Assembly: GCA_045591315.1 (NCBI GenBank)
Contig: JAZNSN010000063.1
Location: forward strand, 1 to 27,872
Direction: 5' to 3'
Source of the DNA: HGM04593 sp045591315
Lineage (GTDB): Bacteria > Bacteroidota > Bacteroidia > Bacteroidales > Bacteroidaceae
DNA: 27,872 nt
Made by a program: the position numbers and the translations under genes. Of this stretch, positions 15,627-25,556 are shown in pieces. Under the pieces are notes generated by a model, which was given only the letters and a program-made list of their open reading frames with translations, did no database searches and was not told the origin of the DNA. Every line of letters begins with the position of its first letter. Within the stretch, counting starts at the first letter, position 1.

Positions 15627-16952
15627 TTATTCTTTTCCCAAGACTGTTTTCAGTTCCGATTTTGCAACCAGATAATCATAAATGGAGTTGTTGTATGTCA
15701 GCTTTGTATTTGTGAGCGAAACCTGTGAGTTAGTGAGCTCAAGGATTGTTCCCTTGCCTACATCGTAACGTTTCTGGCTAATCTCCAGGCCTTTCTCTGC
15801 AAGTTCGACGGCATTCTTATTGCTCTCTATCTGCTCTGCACTTGCAGCCATGTTGTCAAGGTAGCTTTGTGCCTGCATGTTGAGCATACGTTCTGTATTC
15901 GTTCTAGTCTCGGCGAGCTGGGCTATCTGTATCTTGTTGCTCTTGAGGCTAGTGAAATTGCTTGCCTTGAAAAGGGGTATGCTTAGAGAAAGAACTATTG
16001 ACGAAGCGTTGCTCCAATCGTAGCGTCCGACATTCCAGTTCGTGTTCGACATGGACTGGTACTGATAGCTTCCCACCAAAGCCAATGTCGGGTGGAACGA
16101 TGTCTTGAGTATGCTGCGCTGCTTCCTCAAGAGTTCGCTCTGCAAGTCTAGCTGCTTCAATGTAGAGTTGTTTGTCAAATCGATATCCGTATATGCGGTG
16201 TTGGTCATCTCTCCCTCATAGTTCTTGAGATTGTCGTCGATAATCAGTTCTACGTCAGCTGTTATGCCCATAAGCACTTTCAGCTGCAATTTTGCTATTT
16301 CGACAGCATTCTTTCCGCTGACTACCGATGGCCATGCACTGTTCTTTTGTACCTCGGCACTGATCTTGTCATATTCGCTCACCTTTCCCTGCTGGAACTT
16401 CGCATTGACTATATTGAAGTTCACCTCTGCAAGCTTGAAGTTCTCGTTCAGTACCTCGTATGAGTCCTGAGCAAGCATGAGCTGGTAGTATGCCTTTGTG
16501 ACCTGATTTATCAGGTCTATTCTTGAGCCGCGGCTCTTCTCTACAGCCAGGTTCAAGTCGCTCTTTGTAAGGCTCATTGTCTTATATACAGCCGGAGCAT
16601 ATATTGGCAGTGAAACCTTGATTGCTCCGTTCCATGTGTTGGAGTCGTCCTGTCCCATCTTGAACGAACCCATGCTGGTCTTCATTTCGGCAACTTTGAT
16701 ATTGTAGGTTACAGTACCGTCGATGCTTGCAGTAGGCAGCAAGTTCTGCCATGCCTCTTTCTTTGCAACTTCTTTCAGTTCAATCTCCTTTTCGGCAACT
16801 TTCATTGTCGGGTTGTCGCTTACGGCCAACTCTATGGCCTTTTCCAAAGTGATGTGGAGCTCCGGCTTGACATTGCTGTCCTGCGCGTTTGCTGTGAGCA
16901 ATGAAGCCGCTAGCAAAGCAACCACGCTTTTCAATCTCATTCTAAGATTCAT
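15627..16952 (-). CDS. TolC-family outer-membrane efflux channel
   Basis: A 441-aa outer-membrane factor with a signal peptide (MNLRMRLKSVVALLAASLLTANAQ). A second in-frame ATG four codons in (16938-16940) would also give a good signal peptide. The two-fold internal repeat typical of TolC is seen: ITLEKAIELAVSDNPTMKVAEKEIEL opens the first half, and LKQLDLQSELLRKQRSILKTSF the second. Long heptad-rich helices follow, for example NAVELAEKGLEISQKRYDVG with TILELTNSQVSLTNTKLTYNNS near the end. It lies 12 nt after tetR and 14 nt before the adaptor gene. It forms the exit duct of the tripartite pump. Confidence 0.92.
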   Translation of the reverse strand: MNLRMRLKSVVALLAASLLTANAQDSNVKPELHITLEKAIELAVSDNPTMKVAEKEIELKEVAKKEAWQNLLPTASIDGTVTYNIKVAEMKTSMGSFKMGQDDSNTWNGAIKVSLPIYAPAVYKTMSLTKSDLNLAVEKSRGSRIDLINQVTKAYYQLMLAQDSYEVLNENFKLAEVNFNIVNAKFQQGKVSEYDKISAEVQKNSAWPSVVSGKNAVEIAKLQLKVLMGITADVELIIDDNLKNYEGEMTNTAYTDIDLTNNSTLKQLDLQSELLRKQRSILKTSFHPTLALVGSYQYQSMSNTNWNVGRYDWSNASSIVLSLSIPLFKASNFTSLKSNKIQIAQLAETRTNTERMLNMQAQSYLDNMAASAEQIESNKNAVELAEKGLEISQKRYDVGKGTILELTNSQVSLTNTKLTYNNSIYDYLVAKSELKTVLGKE

Positions 16953-16964
16953 ACCTATTCTTTT

Positions 16965-17603
16965 TTATTGTTTGTTCATGTTCAAATACTCTTCAATTAC
17001 TTCCTCTCCTAAAGGTGTGGCTATACCTCTAAGATAGAACAGGATAAGGAATCGTCCCAGCTCATCCCACGAATACTTGCCCAATTCGCTTGGCTCTCCC
17101 TGCTTCTTTACGGAGATTATAGCCTCTATGTCGCGGTGCAGAATGTAGGAAAGAACCTCAAAGTTGGCATCTTCGCGGAAAAGTCCTTGTCTGCGTGCCA
17201 TCTCCATCCATGCCAGGAATCTTTTGTTGTTCTTTTTCTCACGTTCCCTATTGCGTTTGCATATATTGGGGTACTTTTCTATTTCCTTGAAGAATCTGGT
17301 GTTTATCATCTTCAGTTTCTCGAAGTAAAGCGTATAGAGAATGAGGATTATTTCAAGAATATGCTTTGCACCGCGTATTCTCTTCTTGGCTTCTTCTCTC
17401 ATCTTCTTGTGCTCAAGCTTCAATGCTTCGAGCAGAAGCTGCTCCTTGTCTTCGAAAAGCTCGTATATGGTTCTTTTGGATACAGAAAGAAGAGATGCGA
17501 TGTCATCCATCTTCACCTCCTTGATTCCCTTCTCCCAAAAAAGCTGCATGGCAGTCTCTACTATCAGCTTTCTTGTTTCCTCTTTCCTGTGTTCTTCTTT
17601 CAC
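16965..17603 (-). CDS. TetR/AcrR-family transcriptional regulator
   Basis: A 212-aa regulator at the head of the efflux operon, starting at GTG (17601-17603); an in-frame TAA lies two codons upstream. The N-terminal TetR DNA-binding domain is intact: TRKLIVETAMQLFWEKGIKE, then the helix-turn-helix VKMDDIASLLSVSKRTIYELF and EDKEQLLLEAL. The remaining helical C-terminal domain should bind a ligand and dimerise. Being first in the operon and lying directly behind an inverted repeat that covers its own promoter, it probably represses itself and the pump until a pump substrate binds. The ligand is unknown. Confidence 0.9.
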   Translation of the reverse strand: MKEEHRKEETRKLIVETAMQLFWEKGIKEVKMDDIASLLSVSKRTIYELFEDKEQLLLEALKLEHKKMREEAKKRIRGAKHILEIILILYTLYFEKLKMINTRFFKEIEKYPNICKRNREREKKNNKRFLAWMEMARRQGLFREDANFEVLSYILHRDIEAIISVKKQGEPSELGKYSWDELGRFLILFYLRGIATPLGEEVIEEYLNMNKQ

Positions 17604-17622
17604 CTTTTATCTTTTGAGACTG

Positions 17623-17654
17623 CAAAGTTACTATGAAAACTTTTCAGTCGCAAA
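17623..17654 (-). promoter_or_regulatory. Bacteroidetes-type promoter for tetR and the efflux operon
   Basis: Reading the minus strand, TTTG (17654-17651) is followed after 20 nt by TAACTTTG (17630-17623). Both match the -33/-7 consensus TTTG and TAnnTTTG with suitable spacing. The transcript would start near 17616, about 13 nt before the GTG start codon. This is the most complete promoter in the window. Confidence 0.72.
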
Positions 17655-17665
17655 AAGTTTTTCAT
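17633..17665. promoter_or_regulatory. Candidate TetR operator (inverted repeat over -33 and spacer)
   Basis: ATGAAAACTTTT (17633-17644) and AAAGTTTTTCAT (17654-17665) form an inverted repeat with a single-base insertion in one arm. Each arm is also nearly self-palindromic around a central C or G. The element covers the -33 site and the spacer, where a bound repressor would exclude RNA polymerase. AT-richness makes chance more likely than for a GC-balanced site. Confidence 0.5.
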
Positions 17666-17733
17666 ATAAATATATTCCAAAATCAAATATTAATTTTTTT
17701 TAGTATTTTGCTATCTGGTTATGGCGTTGCCTT

Positions 17734-17781
17734 ATTACAAAAATGGTGTGCGCCGGAACGGGCGCACACGATTTTTGTAAT
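17734..17781 (-). terminator. Terminator of the secA operon
   Basis: A GC-rich 9-bp stem (17746-17754 with 17761-17769) with a 6-nt loop continues, after one mismatch, into an 11-bp A/T stem (17734-17744 with 17771-17781). On the minus strand the GC stem is followed by CATTTTTG. It lies 10 nt beyond the stop of the acidic 144-aa protein and separates this unit from the tetR promoter. Confidence 0.78.
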
Positions 17782-17791
17782 GAATAAATAC

Positions 17792-18226
17792 TTAGTCTTC
17801 CAGAAGATGTCTCAGGAACTCGTTCATTTCCTCATCGAATCCCTCCAGCAGCCCTTCGCTTAGAACAAGAGTGTCGTCATCGACAATGAGCAGATCGACT
17901 ATTGCTACATCTTCGTCATCTGTAAGCAGGAAAGAGTATGGTTTTGCAATGTTGAGGCTTTCGAAACAGCCCCTCTCCTGCATCTTGCCGAGAATACATC
18001 TCAACTCTTTCTCGAAAACCTCCTCATCATGCACACCTTCCCATTCTATAATATGTACGCGCGCGAGTTGGTTGCCGTCATCGTCGTGTATGGTCAAGTC
18101 GCCGTTCTCTCCGTTCACCTTGATGTGAAAGTCGGTCACTTTTGTCTCTTCTGCAGTGACATAGTTTCTTGCCATCTTCTCGATAGCCTCCTGCAGACGG
18201 TTTTCTGTTTCTCTGCTTAATGACAT
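17792..18226 (-). CDS. Conserved-looking acidic protein of unknown function, cotranscribed with secA
   Basis: I do not recognise this 144-aa protein. It has no signal peptide or membrane segment and should be cytoplasmic. It is very acidic: by my count 37 Asp/Glu against 13 Lys/Arg, with clusters HDDDG, TDDED, VDDDT and FDEEMNEF. The predicted order is an N-terminal helix (ETENRLQEAIEKMARNYV), beta strands (VTDFHIKVNGENGDLTIHDD, NQLARVHIIEW), a helix (EEVFEKELRCILGKMQ), strands with a repeated VDLLIVDDDTLVL pattern, and a C-terminal acidic helix. It starts 12 nt after the secA stop. Size, charge and place make a secretion-related chaperone or SecA partner conceivable; this is only a hypothesis. 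Confidence 0.8.
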   Translation of the reverse strand: MSLSRETENRLQEAIEKMARNYVTAEETKVTDFHIKVNGENGDLTIHDDDGNQLARVHIIEWEGVHDEEVFEKELRCILGKMQERGCFESLNIAKPYSFLLTDDEDVAIVDLLIVDDDTLVLSEGLLEGFDEEMNEFLRHLLED

Positions 18227-18238
18227 ATCGTTCGGTTT

Positions 18239-21559
<3,321 letters not shown>

Positions 21560-21593
21560 ATTTTGATAATTTCTTTTATTCCTTTGTTGCCGA

Positions 21594-21611
21594 CGTATGC
21601 GCATGCATACG
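21594..21611 (-). other. Hairpin in the secA leader
   Basis: CGTATGC and GCATACG pair perfectly (7 bp) around GCAT, between the predicted transcription start (about 21620) and the secA ATG. It could affect secA translation or mRNA stability; no arrest-peptide gene (SecM-like) is visible in this short leader. Confidence 0.4.
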
Positions 21612-21626
21612 CGTTCCAATATTATG

Positions 21627-21634
21627 CAAAGATA
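21627..21634 (-). promoter_or_regulatory. -7 promoter element (TATCTTTG) for secA
   Basis: On the minus strand this reads TATCTTTG, matching TAnnTTTG, with TTG of a possible -33 element about 22 nt further upstream inside the palindrome at 21653-21668. The transcript would begin about 60 nt before the secA start. Confidence 0.6.
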
Positions 21635-21652
21635 ATGATAAAAAGCTTAAAT

Positions 21653-21668
21653 CCGTCAATATTGGCGG
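21653..21668. promoter_or_regulatory. 16-bp near-perfect palindrome upstream of secA (operator candidate)
   Basis: CCGTCAAT followed by ATTGGCGG is a dyad with a single mismatched pair (T/G). It covers the expected -33 region of the secA promoter in the 260-nt gap between secA and the divergent GH110 gene. GC at both ends makes it stand out from the AT-rich background. Confidence 0.4.
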
Positions 21669-21794
21669 AATAAATTGCTCTTTTCTGCCAAAGTACATGA
21701 ACAAAATGCGTGCCAATGCAGACGTTCCCTTTTTTATTGCCATTGTGTCATGTTTTTTAGAGCTTAAAACGGTTTCCTTAATCCTTTTTTTGCT

Positions 21795-21802
21795 TATCTT
21801 CG
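21795..21802 (+). promoter_or_regulatory. Probable -7 element (TATCTTCG) for the GH110 gene
   Basis: TATCTTCG differs by one base from TAnnTTTG and is followed by an A-rich run. It lies 17 nt before the ATG at 21820, giving a short leader. No clear -33 TTTG is seen. Confidence 0.4.
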
Positions 21803-21819
21803 CAAAAAATGACAATTGT

Positions 21820-23658
21820 ATGAAGAAAATATTGTTTGCGGCATGTGCATCATTGGCATTATGCCTGGCATCGTGCGGTACTGGCGAGAAAATATACAAT
21901 GCGCGTGATTTCGGGATTGTCCCCGGCACCGGTGAGGATATGACCGAAGAGTTTGCAGGAGCTATTGCTGCAATCAAGGCCGAATGCAAAGGTGCACCGG
22001 CAGTCCTTCTTCTTGAAGGCGGTGATTACGATTTCTATCCCGACAGCGCGAACGTGCGTGAGTACTATATCTCTAACCACGACCAGGATAATCCCAAGAA
22101 GGTGGCAATTGTTCTCGAAGGCATGAAGAACTTTACGCTCAAGGGCTTCGACAAGGGCATGAGTGCTCGTCGTGCCGACCTCTACATGAACGGCCGCATG
22201 CTTCCTGTCGCAATGATAGGCTGCGAGAACTGCAAGCTCGATTTCATAGGCATCGATACCCGTTCGCCGCAGATAACCCAGGTCGAGGTGCTTGAGAACA
22301 ATCCCGAAGAGGGCTTCATATCCTATCGCATATCTCCCGAATCGAACTACAGGATAGAGAGCGGCCGTCTTGTTGTCTATGGCAGCAATTGGGAGTTTGT
22401 GCCCCAGGCCGGCATAGCGTTTGACGGTGCAACCAGACACCTTGTCTATCGTACAAGCGATATTTGGGTAGGCGTCAATGACGTAAAGGAGGTGTCGCCT
22501 CGTGTTATCGTAGCTCCGTGGCGCGACCCGCGTCTTGTGCCGGGTACATTCATCGCGCTCCGTTCCTATGCCCGCCCTACACCCGGAATCTTCGTTTCGG
22601 AGTGCAGGAACACATCCTTTGAGTCGGTTTCGGTCTATTATGCCGAAGGCATGGGCCTTTTGGCACAGGCAAGCGAGAATATCACTCTTGAGCGTTTCCG
22701 TGTTTCAAGACGCGACAATAGCCGTTACTTTACCACTCAGGCCGATGCTACTCACTTTTCGGGCTGCAAGGGTCTGATAAAATCGGTCAACGGCATATAC
22801 GAAGGAATGATGGACGATGCCATAAATGTGCACGGAACATATCTCCGCGTTACGCAGAGGCTCGACGACAATACTTTGGTAGGCCGTTACATGCATGGGC
22901 AGGCCTACGGCTTCTATTGGGGCGGTGCCGGTGACAGCGTGCAGTTCGTGCGCTCCGATGTCATGGAGATAACCGAAGGTAACCGCATTGTGGAGATAGT
23001 TCCTCACGACAAGAGCGAGCTTGCCGGCTGCAAGGAGTTCAGGATAAAGTTCGAGAAAGCATTGCCGGCCGATATTGCCAACGGCAACTACGGCATCGAG
23101 AACCTTGAATGGACTCCGGAGGTAATCTTCTCCGGCAATACCATACGCAACAACCGTGCCCGCGGAGCATTGTTCAGCACGCCGAAGCACACACTTGTCG
23201 AGAAGAATCTGTTCGACCACACTTCGGGTACAGCCATTCTCTTGTGCGGCGACTGCAACGGCTGGTTCGAGACCGGTGCATGCCGCGATGTCGTGATACG
23301 CGAAAACCGTTTCGTGAACGCCCTCACGAATATGTTCCAGTTTACGAACGGAATAATTTCGATATATCCCGAAATACCCGACCTTGCATCGCAGAAGAAA
23401 TATTTCCATGGCGGTAACGGCAAGGGTGTTGTTATAGAGAACAATACATTCGAGACGTTCGATGCTCCTATAGTCTATGCCAAGTCGCTCGACGGTTTGC
23501 GTTTTGTAGGCAATAAGGTGCTGAAGAACAACGATTTCGAGCCGTTCCACTGGAATACGCACCGTTTCCTCTTCGAGAAGGTCACGAACGTGACAATCGA
23601 GAACAATGATTTCGAGGGCGGCTTCGACAAGGAAAAGGATGTAAAAAACAACAATTGA
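21820..23658 (+). CDS. GH110 family alpha-galactosidase lipoprotein
   Basis: A 612-aa protein with a lipoprotein signal, MKKILFAACASLALCLASC, Cys19 being acylated; the ATG at 21820 is chosen because longer versions bury this signal. GH110 enzymes remove terminal alpha-1,3-linked galactose (blood-group B and related glycans) with inversion. A right-handed beta-helix is suggested by repeated short strands (CENCKLDFIGID, ECRNTSFESVSVYY, ASENITLERFRV, TNVTIENNDF). The three Asp residues I recall from characterised GH110 enzymes are present with matching spacing: Asp309 in QADATHF and Asp332-Asp333 in MMDDAINVHGTYLRV. No SusC/SusD pair or other carbohydrate gene flanks it. Its TGA overlaps the start of the next gene by one base. 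GH110 is confident; exact linkage specificity is not. Confidence 0.88.
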   Translation: MKKILFAACASLALCLASCGTGEKIYNARDFGIVPGTGEDMTEEFAGAIAAIKAECKGAPAVLLLEGGDYDFYPDSANVREYYISNHDQDNPKKVAIVLEGMKNFTLKGFDKGMSARRADLYMNGRMLPVAMIGCENCKLDFIGIDTRSPQITQVEVLENNPEEGFISYRISPESNYRIESGRLVVYGSNWEFVPQAGIAFDGATRHLVYRTSDIWVGVNDVKEVSPRVIVAPWRDPRLVPGTFIALRSYARPTPGIFVSECRNTSFESVSVYYAEGMGLLAQASENITLERFRVSRRDNSRYFTTQADATHFSGCKGLIKSVNGIYEGMMDDAINVHGTYLRVTQRLDDNTLVGRYMHGQAYGFYWGGAGDSVQFVRSDVMEITEGNRIVEIVPHDKSELAGCKEFRIKFEKALPADIANGNYGIENLEWTPEVIFSGNTIRNNRARGALFSTPKHTLVEKNLFDHTSGTAILLCGDCNGWFETGACRDVVIRENRFVNALTNMFQFTNGIISIYPEIPDLASQKKYFHGGNGKGVVIENNTFETFDAPIVYAKSLDGLRFVGNKVLKNNDFEPFHWNTHRFLFEKVTNVTIENNDFEGGFDKEKDVKNNN

Positions 23659-25295
23659 TGGAACTCCTGCACCGTTTTGCGCAGGATGTGCAGCCCCAGG
23701 AGCTGCCTTCCCGTTTCAATAATCCGTTCTATTACTCACCGCACAGGCTTTGCGTTATAGCAGCCGGTGCGGTGCGTGACATTTTGTCATGCGATGAGGC
23801 CTTGTCGGCCGAGGTGGCAAAGGGCAAGATGTTCGGTGTGCTCATCGTGCAGTGCAGTGACGGCAGCGTAGGCTATCTTGCGGCCTTTTCGGGCCTTCTG
23901 GCCGGCAGCAACATACTCGACGGCTTTGTGCCGCCGGTCTATGACCTTCTTTCACCGTCGGGCTACTTCAAGCAGGAAGAGGAGAGTATCTCTCTCTTGA
24001 ATAGCAAAATAAGGGAGAGGGAGAACGATAGCTGCTATATTGAGGCCGTTGAGGCTGTCACGGATTTAAGGAAGGCTATGGAAGAGGAACTTTCGGCTAT
24101 GCGTGCTTCCATGCGCGAGAGCAAGGCACGGCGCAGTGCTTTGCGCTCCTCAGGTGCGCTTGCAAGCGAAGAAGAGGCATTGCTTGTGCGCGAAAGCCAG
24201 TTCCAGAAGGCCGAACTTAAACGTGCCACAGCAAGGTGGCAACAGAAGATATCCGAGGCTGAAGAGGCTGTTGCATCGTTCAAAGCCGATATCACAAAGC
24301 TTAAAGAGGAGCGCAAAATGCGTTCGGCGGCCTTGCAGGAGTGGCTCTTCGCGCAGTTCAAGGTGCGCAATGCACGTGGCGAGGAGAAAAATCTTCTTGA
24401 AATCTTTTCTGCTGCTACCGGCAACCTGCCACCGGCTGGCTCCGGCGAATGTGCTGCCCCCAAGCTGCTGCAATACGCCTACCTGCACGGCTGCAAGCCG
24501 CTTGCAATGGCCGAGTTCTGGGTAGGGGACTCTCCTGTAGGAGAGGTACGTCGCGACGGCTGTTTCTACGGCTCGTGCAAGAGCAAGTGCGAGCCTATAC
24601 TCTCATATATGCTGCAAGGCCTCGATGTCGAGGAGAATGCGTTGGAGAAAGGCGGTGAAATAGAGTCTGTTGCGGTCGTGTATGAAGACGACTATATAAT
24701 AGCTGTTGACAAGCCTTCGGGCGTTCTCTCCGTGCCTGGCATAGTCGGCGGTACATCGGTGCAGCAGTGGCTGCGCGAGAGCTATCTGCGAAGCAATGAA
24801 CTCTATGTTGTACATCGCCTCGACATGGCAACTTCGGGGCTTCTTGTAGCTGCCAAATCCGTAGAGGTCTATAAGGCAATGCAGCACATGTTTGCATCGC
24901 GCGAAGTTTCGAAAAAGTACATTGCCTTGCTCGACGGCATTCCTGCATATAGCGAAGGAACGATTGAAGTGCCCCTTGCCGAGGATTATATCAACCGTCC
25001 TCGCCAAAAGGTCGATTTTGCCGTGGGAAAGAAGGCTGTTACACGCTTCAAGGTCCTTGAAACCGTCTTTTTCAACGGCAAAGAGTGTGCTTTAGTGCAG
25101 TTCGAGCCTATCACCGGCCGCACTCATCAGCTACGTGTGCATGCGGCATGCAGGGAGGGGCTTGATACTCCAATCGTCGGCGATGCGCTTTACGGCAATG
25201 TCGCCGGCAGGCTCATGCTTCATGCATCGTCATTGGCATTTTGTCATCCCGTAACAGGTGAAGAAATATCCCTTGAGACGAAAGCTCCTTTTTGA
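23658..25295 (+). CDS. Long RluA-family pseudouridine synthase with N-terminal extension
   Basis: A 545-aa protein whose C-terminal half (about 335-545) is an RluA-type pseudouridine synthase. VVYEDDYIIAVDKPSGVLSVPG opens it, the catalytic Asp389 lies in HRLDMATSGLLVAAK, and ITGRTHQLRVHA with PIVGDALYG close the active-site region. RluA relatives isomerise uridines in 23S rRNA or tRNA. The N-terminal 330 residues are an extension seen in a long subgroup: an N-terminal region (FNNPFYYSPHRLC), a charged coiled coil at about 105-225, then FWVGDSPVGEVRRDGCFYGSC with KCEPILSYML, carrying four Cys in the block around 280-311 or just before. The ATG at 23658 overlaps the GH110 TGA, suggesting coupled translation. 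RNA target unknown. Confidence 0.9.
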   Translation: MELLHRFAQDVQPQELPSRFNNPFYYSPHRLCVIAAGAVRDILSCDEALSAEVAKGKMFGVLIVQCSDGSVGYLAAFSGLLAGSNILDGFVPPVYDLLSPSGYFKQEEESISLLNSKIRERENDSCYIEAVEAVTDLRKAMEEELSAMRASMRESKARRSALRSSGALASEEEALLVRESQFQKAELKRATARWQQKISEAEEAVASFKADITKLKEERKMRSAALQEWLFAQFKVRNARGEEKNLLEIFSAATGNLPPAGSGECAAPKLLQYAYLHGCKPLAMAEFWVGDSPVGEVRRDGCFYGSCKSKCEPILSYMLQGLDVEENALEKGGEIESVAVVYEDDYIIAVDKPSGVLSVPGIVGGTSVQQWLRESYLRSNELYVVHRLDMATSGLLVAAKSVEVYKAMQHMFASREVSKKYIALLDGIPAYSEGTIEVPLAEDYINRPRQKVDFAVGKKAVTRFKVLETVFFNGKECALVQFEPITGRTHQLRVHAACREGLDTPIVGDALYGNVAGRLMLHASSLAFCHPVTGEEISLETKAPF

Positions 25296-25314
25296 GTGCT
25301 GATGCAAATTGTTG

Positions 25315-25342
25315 CTGTTTTTGCCCGAAAACGCAGTTTTTT
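25315..25342 (+). terminator. Probable terminator after the pseudouridine synthase gene
   Basis: CTG-TTTTT and AAAA-CGCAG form an imperfect stem (about 8 pairs with one bulge) around a GCCCG loop, followed by six T residues, 20 nt after the stop codon. Confidence 0.5.
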
Positions 25343-25471
25343 AAGATGAGTTTAAGTTTTCCCTGAGTGTAATCCCCTTATTGATGTTATTGTACAACAA
25401 GCAGTCAGTTTTGTCTATAAAAATGCTGCGATTGTAGAAAATTTCTATCTGTTAAATGTTTTTAACATTTC

Positions 25472-25479
25472 GGGGGGGG
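25472..25479 (+). repeat. G8 homopolymer tract in promoter region
   Basis: Eight consecutive G residues lie in otherwise AT-rich DNA, 85 nt upstream of the secreted-protein start and about 20 nt before its likely -7 element. Two alternative small hairpins (25451-25466 and 25454-25470) immediately precede it. Homopolymer tracts at this position can vary in length by slippage. Confidence 0.6.
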
Positions 25480-25483
25480 TAAA

Positions 25484-25549
25484 AAGTTAACTTGTTGCTA
25501 ATTTTGTCCCAATATTAAGGAATTATATAAAATATTAATAAGTTAACTT
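25484..25549. promoter_or_regulatory. Duplicated palindrome AAGTTAACTT flanking the -7 element
   Basis: The perfect 10-bp palindrome AAGTTAACTT occurs at 25484-25493 and 25540-25549, 56 bp apart. One copy is upstream of the likely -7 element (TAATTTTG, 25499-25506) and one just before the start codon. Between them AATATTAA repeats at 25511 and 25531. The arrangement suits a regulator binding two sites around the promoter. The second copy also contains TAACTTTA, close to a -7 element. Confidence 0.45.
25499..25506 (+). promoter_or_regulatory. -7 promoter element (TAATTTTG) for the secreted multidomain protein
   Basis: TAATTTTG matches TAnnTTTG and would start transcription near 25513, giving a leader of about 44 nt. 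The expected -33 position falls in the G8 tract and following bases, and no TTTG is present there. Confidence 0.5.
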
Positions 25550-25556
25550 TAGTTTT

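Noticed and set aside
21560..21619. 20-codon N-terminal extension of SecA
   Set aside because: It would begin directly at the predicted transcription start, has a non-SecA-like basic sequence, and the family N-terminus starts at MGFNEFISKLFG.
21697..21819. 41-codon N-terminal extension of the GH110 protein
   Set aside because: It would bury a perfect lipoprotein signal peptide inside the protein and spans the likely promoter.
22535..23562. Several open frames opposite or overlapping the GH110 gene
   Set aside because: All overlap a gene with intact catalytic motifs and show no independent start signals or domain features.
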